DNA from: CAYVTV01 sp964526475
GTDB taxonomy: Bacteria > Bacteroidota > Bacteroidia > Bacteroidales > GCA-2748055
Direction: 5' to 3'
Length of the DNA: 64,000 bases
Assembly (NCBI GenBank): GCA_964526475.1
Contig: CAZGKF010000010.1
Location: forward strand, 15,106-79,105
Shown: positions 51,672 through 58,831 of the stretch, in pieces
How the letters are laid out: each line of letters begins with the position of its first letter
How positions within the stretch are numbered: position 1 is the stretch's first letter
Program-made: the position numbers and the translations under genes
The notes under the pieces: generated by a model
Told to the model about the DNA's origin: nothing
What the model saw: only the letters and a program-made list of their open reading frames with translations
Databases searched by the model: none

Positions 51672-53795
51672 ATGAAGTTGATTGGCAATAAAGTAATAAA
51701 TGTAAATAAACTAAAGGTTTTCTTTATTTTTTTGACCGGGATACTGTTTATCCTTTTTTTGTTTCCCAGACAAGGTAAATTCAGATATGAATTCCAGAAG
51801 GGTAAACCCTGGAGGTATGAAGTTCTTGTGGCTCCTTTTGACGTGCCAATTTATAAATACGAATCTGTAATTCAGGCTGAACGTGACTCTGCTCTGAAAT
51901 CGTTCATACCCTATTACAGGTTAGATACCTTGATAGTTACTTATGCAATGGAATCTTTCAGATCTTACTTTACGGAGGTTTGGGATGAATATGTTGCGGA
52001 AAGAAGGAGCGATAACACCTTTCCATATCGGGGGAGTACCAGCAGAATCAGGTCAGGATATTCCCAGGAAATATCAGCGCTGATCGAAGATGTTTATTCT
52101 AATGGTATAGTCTCAGATGCCCGACTATTTCATGATATACGGAATAACAGGGAATCAGTGAATGTTATCACAGGACAGGTTGTTGAGGAAAGATCAAAAT
52201 CAAAAATATTCACACAAAGTACTGCATATGAGTATATTAAAAAGAACCTTGATGATATATCTATAAAAACAGAACCTAAAGCAATGGGGGGTAAAAGATT
52301 TACGGATTACCTGGATCCTGTCAGATTCATTAAGCCAAACCTGTTTTACGATGAAGAAACATCTGAAAAAATACGTACATCGATACTTTCAGAAATATCT
52401 GAAACACAGGGGATGATTCAGGCAGGTGAGAAGATCATTGCTCTTGGCGAAGTGATAAATGATGAAAAACAGCAGATACTTATTTCTCTGCGCCGTGAAT
52501 ATGAAACAAATCCGGACGTTATAAGAAACTTCAATGTTATTTTCCTTGGGCAGTTAATAATTGTTTGTTTTTCATTCCTTGTTTTATATCTTTTTCTTTT
52601 CCATTTCAGAAGGGAGGTGCTTCAAAGTGCGGGTAAAACCTTTTTCATTGTACTACTTGTACTTATAATGGCATTTCTTTCCAATATTACCATAAAAGCG
52701 CAATCCATAAGCTTGTTTGTGATGCCAATGGTAATACTGCCCATTATACTTAAAACTTTCTATGATGCAAGGATTGCATTATTTGTTCATATTATTACAA
52801 TCCTTATAATAAGTTTCTGGGCACCAAACAGTTTTGAGTTTATATTTATGAACTTTATTGCTGGTGTAGTTGCTATTTTTACTTTGAGGAATCTATATAG
52901 AAGGGGCATACTATTTATTACTGCAGTTTTCACTTTTATTTCCTATAGCCTGATATATATTGGAATTAATATAATGCAGGACGGACAGTTTGAAAATCTT
53001 GATATGAGAAATTTTGCCTGGTTTGGAGGTAATGCATTACTGGTCCTTGCATCTTATCCGCTGATTTATATTTTTGAAAAAACTTTTGGATTTATTTCTG
53101 ACGCCACCTTGCTGGAATTAAGTGATACCAATCAACCCTTACTTAGAAAACTCGCTGAGCTTGCACCCGGCACATTTCATCATTCCCTTCAGGTTGCCAA
53201 TCTTGCAGAAGAAGCAGCTCTTCTGATTGGAGGTAATACTCTTCTTATAAGGACCGGCGCTTTATATCACGACATAGGTAAAATGGATGATCCTATGTAT
53301 TTTATTGAAAATCTTACTTCCACATTCAATCCCCATGAAAATCTCGAATTTGAAGAAAGTGCTGAAAAAATTATTTCTCATGTTACAAAAGGTTATGAAA
53401 TAGCAAAAAAACATAAACTACCCCAGGTGATAATCGATTTTATTCTCACCCACCATGGAACTTCAACAGTCCAGTACTTTTATAAGTCTTACTTAAAGGA
53501 GTTTCCGGGAACCGATATTGACAGGGACAAATTCAGTTATCCGGGGCCTGTTCCCTTTTCCAGGGAAACATCCATTTTAATGATGGCCGATTCCATTGAA
53601 GCTGCCTCCCGCAGTCTGAAAAAGATAAGCAGGGAAACTATAAGTGAACTGGTTGACCAGATCGTAAAATACCAGCTTGATGAGAAACAATTTACAAACA
53701 CCAACCTAACATACAGGGATATAGAGAACATCAAGGAAGTTTTTAAAAATAAACTGCAGAATATTTATCATGCAAGGGTTGTATATCCTAAATAG
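51672..53795 (+). CDS. PgpH-type 7TM-HD phosphodiesterase (probable c-di-AMP hydrolase)
   Basis: Membrane-bound HD-domain phosphodiesterase of the 7TMR-HD family. One N-terminal helix (VFFIFLTGILFILFLFP), an extracytoplasmic 7TMR-HDED domain of about 250 residues, seven membrane helices (about 290-480), then a cytoplasmic HD domain: PGTFHHSLQVANLAEEAA, ALYHDIGKMDDP (HDIGK), SHVTKGYEIAKKH, ILTHHGTS and MMADSIEAASRSL. In Listeria PgpH this architecture hydrolyses c-di-AMP to pApA. 707 residues is normal. Whether this organism makes c-di-AMP cannot be seen here. Transcribed alone. Confidence 0.9.
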   Translation: MKLIGNKVINVNKLKVFFIFLTGILFILFLFPRQGKFRYEFQKGKPWRYEVLVAPFDVPIYKYESVIQAERDSALKSFIPYYRLDTLIVTYAMESFRSYFTEVWDEYVAERRSDNTFPYRGSTSRIRSGYSQEISALIEDVYSNGIVSDARLFHDIRNNRESVNVITGQVVEERSKSKIFTQSTAYEYIKKNLDDISIKTEPKAMGGKRFTDYLDPVRFIKPNLFYDEETSEKIRTSILSEISETQGMIQAGEKIIALGEVINDEKQQILISLRREYETNPDVIRNFNVIFLGQLIIVCFSFLVLYLFLFHFRREVLQSAGKTFFIVLLVLIMAFLSNITIKAQSISLFVMPMVILPIILKTFYDARIALFVHIITILIISFWAPNSFEFIFMNFIAGVVAIFTLRNLYRRGILFITAVFTFISYSLIYIGINIMQDGQFENLDMRNFAWFGGNALLVLASYPLIYIFEKTFGFISDATLLELSDTNQPLLRKLAELAPGTFHHSLQVANLAEEAALLIGGNTLLIRTGALYHDIGKMDDPMYFIENLTSTFNPHENLEFEESAEKIISHVTKGYEIAKKHKLPQVIIDFILTHHGTSTVQYFYKSYLKEFPGTDIDRDKFSYPGPVPFSRETSILMMADSIEAASRSLKKISRETISELVDQIVKYQLDEKQFTNTNLTYRDIENIKEVFKNKLQNIYHARVVYPK

Positions 53796-53846
53796 GAAAA
53801 TTATGTTTATTGTAATTATTGGATTTTTTTTATGTTTTAATTAGTC

Positions 53847-53961
53847 ATTAACTAAAGTTTCGCAGATGCTCAACTTGTTGAAAAATGAATAAGAACCTTT
53901 AAAGCAATATTTATTGCGTATAACCATTTTAATATACATAATAGAAACAAGTGCGAAACTT
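53847..53961. repeat. Short element with 10-bp inverted repeats, related to a copy at the window end
   Basis: AAGTTTCGCA at 53855 is mirrored by TGCGAAACTT at 53952-53961. ATTAACTAAAGTTTCGCA (53847-53864) recurs exactly at 63855, and the right end (19 bases, 53943-53961) recurs inverted at 63863-63881. A further small palindrome, GCAATA/TATTGC, lies inside. Non-coding; probably a non-autonomous mobile element. Confidence 0.6.
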
Positions 53962-54005
53962 CAATCATTAACTATACTCATTATTTATAATTAAATTATC
54001 AAATT

Positions 54006-54950
54006 ATGAACTTTAGGCACACTGTCTTGTATTTTAATTTAACTATTTTATTGATTTTATCAGCTGGGATAAACATTAGCGCACAGGCGCAGGTTGACGA
54101 TATTGTAAATGGAAAATTACGCATAGCTTCCTGCCAGTTCCCTGTATCTTCTGTAATTAAGGAAAATTTCCACTGGATAGAGAAACAGCTGGTAGAAGCA
54201 AAACTGAAAAAAGCTGATATTATTCATTTTCCGGAATGTGCATTATCAGGATATCCTGGTGTGGATATGCCTTCCCTTGATAATTTTAACTGGGATGATC
54301 TATTCTGGGCAACTGACTCTGTCATTTCTCTTGCTAAGGAGTTAAAGGTTTGGGTTGTACTAGGATCTATACATCAATTAAGTGGAAGTAATAAACCTCA
54401 TAACAGCTTATATGTAATTAATCCTGACGGAGAGGTAGTTGACAGGTATGATAAGCGTTTCTGTACGCCGGGAGATTTAAAGCACTTTTCACCGGGTGAT
54501 CATTTTGTGACATTTGATGTTAATGGAGTAAAATGCGGTTTACTAATATGTTATGATGTAAGGTTCCCGGAACTTTTCAGACAATACCGGAAACTGGATG
54601 CTGATGCTATCTTCCATTCATTTCATAATGCACGTCACAGAAAAGGGAGTATCCAACCTGTCATAATGCCTGTCACCGGACAGGCAATGGCAGGATCGAA
54701 TTATTTTTTTATATCTTTCACCAATTCTTCAGCTCCTGAAAGCTGGCCCTGTGCTTTTATTACACCTGACGGGCTTATTCAGAACAGACTTTCTAAAAAT
54801 GAACCAGGTGTCCTTATCTCTGATATGGATATTTCAAAAAGGTATTATGATGCCAGCAGACCCTACAGGCTGGATGCCATTAATGGTAAGCTTAACAGCG
54901 GTGAGATTGTTAAGGATCCCCGTTCTGTTGACAGGAAGAGTGTGTATTAG
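54006..54950 (+). CDS. Exported carbon-nitrogen hydrolase (nitrilase superfamily)
   Basis: Amidase-type hydrolase with the nitrilase triad: Glu in IIHFPECALSGYPG, Lys in DRYDKRFCTPGDL, and the nucleophile Cys in CGLLICYDVRFPELFR. A signal peptide (VLYFNLTILLILSAGINISAQA) precedes the domain, so the enzyme acts outside the cytoplasm, unusual for a superfamily that is mostly cytosolic. 314 residues includes the leader. Substrate could be an N-carbamoyl amine or omega-amide; nothing nearby resolves this. Flanked on both sides by small inverted-repeat elements. Confidence 0.87.
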   Translation: MNFRHTVLYFNLTILLILSAGINISAQAQVDDIVNGKLRIASCQFPVSSVIKENFHWIEKQLVEAKLKKADIIHFPECALSGYPGVDMPSLDNFNWDDLFWATDSVISLAKELKVWVVLGSIHQLSGSNKPHNSLYVINPDGEVVDRYDKRFCTPGDLKHFSPGDHFVTFDVNGVKCGLLICYDVRFPELFRQYRKLDADAIFHSFHNARHRKGSIQPVIMPVTGQAMAGSNYFFISFTNSSAPESWPCAFITPDGLIQNRLSKNEPGVLISDMDISKRYYDASRPYRLDAINGKLNSGEIVKDPRSVDRKSVY

Positions 54951-54977
54951 TATTTTCCGGCGTGGGTCATTATAAAT

Positions 54978-55075
54978 TATCATTGTTGTCCGGTAAAATA
55001 ATATTTCGTCCCTAACGACGTGATAGAATAAGGATTTGCGGAGTATTCATGATTTTTAATCGGACACCAATGATA
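54978..55075. repeat. MITE-like element with imperfect ~21-bp terminal inverted repeats
   Basis: The left end reads TATCATTGTTGTCCGGTAAAA; the right end, reversed and complemented, reads TATCATTGGTGTCCGATTAAA. Total length 98 bases with no coding frame. A single matching end occurs at 24333. Looks like the ends of an insertion sequence left without a transposase. Confidence 0.6.
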
Positions 55076-55124
55076 TATTATAAAAAGACTTTAAAGAGAA
55101 ATAACCATGGGAATTGCATCTTAA

Positions 55125-56387
55125 TCAGATGCTTTCAGCATGCTGCATTAGATATCTTTCAGCTTCCATGTTCCATAATCCCTTGTACTTACTGACCAGC
55201 TCACTCAATTTTGAGTAAAATGGGTCAGTTTTCCCAGGTTTTTCTAAATCATCAATTGCTGTGAGGGGCAATTTATAATTTGTGTAAATTAGTTTTTTTC
55301 CTCCCGGTATTTTTGGGAGGTGCAATGTTGTATCAATAACAGAATCCAGTCCTCCAATATGTGTTATCATTCCTGCCGGATTGATTTTTCCCGCGGACAT
55401 CATTTCCAGGGCTTCTTTCATATCATCGGTATTCCCTCCGCTTGTTCCCACAATATGGGTAAAGTCGTAATGTACATTATAAAAATTAAACTCAGCTTTA
55501 AAGTTGGGATCGGATGGTCCGGCGAAGAAATTTAAACAACCATCAAATGCAAGTATCTTATCTGCCTGTTCAACAATTTGCTTAACGGGAGCAAAAACAA
55601 ATACATCATCATAGCCTTTGCCCCCTGAAATGGAACGAAGGTATTCAACCGGATTATTTACCCGGGCAGTATTCACATATAATAGTTTAATACCCTGCTT
55701 CGCAGCTTCTTCAACCGTATGGAGACTGGCAGCACGGTCTATTCTGTTCTGGTCTATATCGGTAACAATCATGAAACCGGGCCTTCTGTCGGTATGAATT
55801 GCATAATCAATTGCTGCAAGTCCCATAGGACCGCAACCAGCAAGTATAGCAAGATTACCTCCTTCCTTTATACCCATCTGATGAACATAGGAGCCATATC
55901 TGGTGTGATAATTAGCGTGAAAAGCTCCTATTACACAACTCATGGGTTCGGCTAATGAGGCCAGGAAATAGGCATCCCCTGAATAGGGCAGGAGGCAATC
56001 CATTTCCATAACCTCATTGGGGATGATCACGTAAGTTGCGTTTCCTCCTATCCACCTGTAGGAATAACCGGGAGCATAAAGACTCCCTTTATAGTTCAAA
56101 GCAGGTTGAATCGAAAATTTATCACCCGGTTTAAATTGTTTTTCCCATTTCTTTCCCACCTGATGAATAATTCCACTGAATTCATGTCCGAGTATTGTCG
56201 GATGCAGATGGATATCATCAGGGATCCGTGGATGTTCCTTTCCCTGTAAAGCTGCCTTGTGGGATGACATACATATACTGTCGGAAATTACCCGGGCGAG
56301 TATTTCATCCTCTTTCATCACAGGAAGATCAAATTCTTCCAGTCTGAGATCATTTTTTCCGTATATCCTGACTGCTTTGGTTTTCAT
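55125..56387 (-). CDS. Zinc-type alcohol dehydrogenase, L-sorbose-1-phosphate reductase-like
   Basis: Medium-chain dehydrogenase/reductase. The catalytic zinc region shows Cys in SDSICMSSHKAA and ILGHEFSGIIHQVG; the NAD(P)-binding glycine motif is ILAGCGPMGLAAIDYA. The length (420) and the inserted segments match SorE-type L-sorbose 1-phosphate reductases and related sugar-phosphate or polyol dehydrogenases rather than simple ADHs. ATG at 56387 gives MKTKAVRIYG; a GTG 12 bases earlier also opens the frame. No sugar kinase, PTS or transporter is adjacent, so the substrate is unclear. Confidence 0.8.
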   Translation of the reverse strand: MKTKAVRIYGKNDLRLEEFDLPVMKEDEILARVISDSICMSSHKAALQGKEHPRIPDDIHLHPTILGHEFSGIIHQVGKKWEKQFKPGDKFSIQPALNYKGSLYAPGYSYRWIGGNATYVIIPNEVMEMDCLLPYSGDAYFLASLAEPMSCVIGAFHANYHTRYGSYVHQMGIKEGGNLAILAGCGPMGLAAIDYAIHTDRRPGFMIVTDIDQNRIDRAASLHTVEEAAKQGIKLLYVNTARVNNPVEYLRSISGGKGYDDVFVFAPVKQIVEQADKILAFDGCLNFFAGPSDPNFKAEFNFYNVHYDFTHIVGTSGGNTDDMKEALEMMSAGKINPAGMITHIGGLDSVIDTTLHLPKIPGGKKLIYTNYKLPLTAIDDLEKPGKTDPFYSKLSELVSKYKGLWNMEAERYLMQHAESI

Positions 56388-56399
56388 ACTGCTTATCAC

Positions 56400-56837
56400 T
56401 TAGTTAAAAATCTTGTTCTGTATTTTTTAATTAAAACGTTTTTATTTAACTCAAGTTACTCTTTATCAAATGAAAAATAAAGCGTTGAAAAAGTTGTTCC
56501 CGCAGATTTCGCAGATGAAAGCAGAAAAAACTGTCTTCCCGATCCCTTGCCCTAAGCCTCTTCCTGCTTATTGCCAGGCTGCTCTCACACCATTAAGGAG
56601 GGATTAGTTCATATGTACTTTTCAGTGCGCTGACGCTTCTGAAAAGTAAGATTCACTGAAACTGCCAACTACTACTGCCAACTATTATTTCCTCCCCGGC
56701 TTAAGCCTTTCCCTTGCCGGGGGAGTGGAACACATGGGTGGGACATGTAACTGTTTATATTAGATTTTATCATGTGTCTCATAATATTAGGTTGACGTAA
56801 AGTTATAAGAAGTAATTATTTTTTTTCATTGAAATAA
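56400..56837. repeat. Intergenic cluster of short repeats and hairpins
   Basis: No gene is supported. Contains a CCCGCAGATTTCGCAGAT-type motif (56499-56517, related to sequence near 61311), a perfect 10-bp hairpin TACTTTTCAG/CTGAAAAGTA (56616-56648), tandem ACTGCCAACT units (56660-56685; the reverse complement recurs near 61217-61238), and a GC-rich hairpin CTCCCCGGC/GCCGGGGGAG (56692-56725). This mosaic is typical of intergenic repeat insertions and abuts the broken 5' end of the esterase gene. Confidence 0.5.
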
Positions 56838-57803
56838 TTAATAACTATATGTGTTGACCTGCTCATATATTTACCGGAGAAAGTGGATAAACCTGTTCCT
56901 CTATTTATAGGCTTGAATTTTAATGGTAATCATACTATAACTACTGATACCGGTGTTTTTGTCACGGAAAGCTGGGTGAGAAACAATGAAAAATGGGGAA
57001 TAACGGAAAACAGGACAATTGCGGATTTGCGAGGTTTAAGTGCTTCAAGGTGGCCGCTTGATATGATCCTTTCAAATGGCTTTGGTGTTGCTACCATGTA
57101 TTGCGGAGATATTGATCCCGATTACGATGATGGATTTAAGAACGGTATTCATCGTTTGTTTTATACCCGGGAGGATTCTTCGAGAGACCTTTCTGACTGG
57201 GGTACGATTGCTGCATGGGCATATGGGCTTTCATCCGCCCTTGATTATCTTCAGACACTTCCTGAAGTGGATAATGATAAGATTATTGTCATTGGTCATT
57301 CCCGGCTGGGGAAAACGGCTCTCTGGGCAGGAGCAGTCGATGAGCGTTTTGCAATAACCATTTCCAACAATTCAGGATGCGGGGGAGCAGCTCTTTCACG
57401 ACGCAGAGAAGGTGAGACAGTTGAAAGAATCAACACCCGTTTCCCACACTGGTTTTGTGAGAATTTCCGAAAATATAATGATAATGAAGATGCCCTTCCT
57501 GTGGATCAGCATATGCTTATAGCATTGATGGCTCCCAGACCTGTTTATGTGGCGAGCGCCGCAGAAGATCTTTGGGCAGATCCTGAAGGAGAATTTTTGG
57601 CAGCTTGTTATGCCGGAGATGTATATTCGCTGTATAACAAGAAAATCCTTCCGCCTGAAATTCCACCGGTGGATTCATCGTTGATTGAGGGGCATGTTGG
57701 GTACCATATACGCAGCGGAAAGCACGATGTCACACGGTACGACTGGGAAAAGTATATAAGGTTTGCTGAGGGACATTTTGATAAAGTGAAGAGTGAAAAG
57801 TGA
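56838..57803 (+). pseudogene. 5'-truncated glucuronoyl esterase (CE15)-like gene
   Basis: CE15 enzymes split ester links between glucuronoxylan and lignin. The retained part has FIGLNFNGNHT, the nucleophile GHSRLGKTALW (Ser140 counted from GTG 56883), NNSGCGGAALSRR, ASAAEDLWADPEGEF (likely acidic residue in the WADPEG loop, since the canonical Glu position is Asn), and the catalytic His in GKHDVTRYDWEKY. The normal N-terminal 100 or so residues with a signal peptide are missing. In-frame codons reading DLLIYLPEKVDKPVP continue upstream of the GTG to a stop at 56835 without any ATG, so the break is real. The 3' end runs into a heptamer repeat. Probably inactive for lack of export. Confidence 0.75.
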
Positions 57804-57876
57804 AAAGTGAAAAGTGAAAAGTGAAGAATGAAAAGAAAGAATAAAAAGTGAAGAATGAAAAGTGAAGAATGAAAAA
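57785..57876. repeat. Tandem AGTGAAA-type heptamer repeat
   Basis: About a dozen imperfect copies of AGTGAAA/AGTGAAG/AATGAAA, overlapping the last codons of the esterase remnant (KVKSEK) and extending beyond its stop. Simple-sequence expansion; non-coding. Confidence 0.8.
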
Positions 57877-57899
57877 TTTAGAATACAGAAAAAAAAAAA

Positions 57900-58186
57900 T
57901 TGCACCCCAGGTATTATAACAACCTACCTGAGCCAATCCCCTTTATCATGGGACTGGAAGAATTTGATACACTGTTCGCAGGCTATAACCCTGGTTAGAG
58001 ATCAACCGCTTTTTGATTGAAAACGCATTTGAAGGGTTAATCATCATTATACCGAGTAATTCCTTGTCAGAAAATACAACTCCTTTATGGGCAGGAATCA
58101 ACTCCTCACAGATTTCAGTATGGGGTAAAAAGTTGACTCATCAGGCTTATCGGGTCATACCAAAACAAAACTATCTATATACCTAA
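57900..58186 (+). pseudogene. Decayed, frameshifted reading frame of unknown origin
   Basis: One frame reads HPRYYNNLPEPIPFIMGLEE, then FDTLFAGYNPG and stops (57996). A second frame takes over at 57989 with PWLEINRFLIENAFEGLIII and runs 65 codons to a stop at 58184. Joined across a single shift near 57990 they give about 95 protein-like residues with no convincing start. I do not recognise the family. Otherwise the 445-base gap after the esterase remnant holds only AT-rich sequence. Confidence 0.3.
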
Positions 58187-58248
58187 AAATAGGTATTGGA
58201 AACCTGAATTCTCATTCTATCTTTGTCCTGAATTAATAATCGAAACAA

Positions 58249-58611
58249 TTGACATCATTCAGGTCAGATAAAATAATTCAGATAACATCGTTTACCCTTG
58301 CAGGATTGTTTATGCTGATGGTTCTGAACAGATCAGCATTTCTCCATACACATACCTGCGAGAACGGCTTGAAGATAAGCCATTGTCATCCTTATCATAA
58401 AACGGATAAGGACGGAACAGCAAAAGATCATGACCATACCAAAGCCATCCTTGTTTTGATCTCCTGTCTTGACTCAGTTTTATACCTTCTGATTTTTCAT
58501 GCAGCTCTGACCATCTCGTTTACCGCATTCAGAATAAATTGTCCTCATCCTCCATTTCTCCCTCTGTCAGAATTCATAAAAGGGAAATTTGCCAGGCCTC
58601 CGCCATGTTAG
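58249..58611 (+). CDS. Histidine-rich small membrane protein upstream of TonB-dependent receptors
   Basis: 120 residues: a hydrophobic helix (FTLAGLFMLMVLN), a His/Cys-rich section (FLHTHTCENGLKISHCHPYH, then KDHDHTK), a second hydrophobic helix (VLISCLDSVLYLLIFHAALTI) and a Pro-rich end. Small proteins with an HTH...G....HSHP pattern beside TonB-dependent receptors are, from memory, common in Bacteroidota and are suspected metal handlers. The spacing of His and Cys suits Zn, Cu or Ni binding. The start is TTG; no ATG is available before residue 22. It lies 220 bases before the first receptor gene. Confidence 0.6.
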   Translation: MTSFRSDKIIQITSFTLAGLFMLMVLNRSAFLHTHTCENGLKISHCHPYHKTDKDGTAKDHDHTKAILVLISCLDSVLYLLIFHAALTISFTAFRINCPHPPFLPLSEFIKGKFARPPPC

Positions 58612-58831
58612 TATGCGGAAAGTTTTTTGAAACTTCAGCCATTTATCCTTCTGGATGAAAAATGCTTACTATAAATATCCAGAAAACAATTAAAACATTA
58701 ACCATATCCATTCAGAAAAATCTGATGTCAGTACGTCAACGCATAAGAATAATATTCTATCTGACCGGTTAAAACACTTTAATCTTTTCAATTGCAGGGA
58801 AAAGTTTTTTCTGAGTGACAACAATATAAAA

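Noticed and set aside
57675..57936. Minus-strand frames rich in Phe, Ser and Leu over the heptamer repeat
   Set aside because: Pure translation of the simple repeat (FTFHSSLF-type text).
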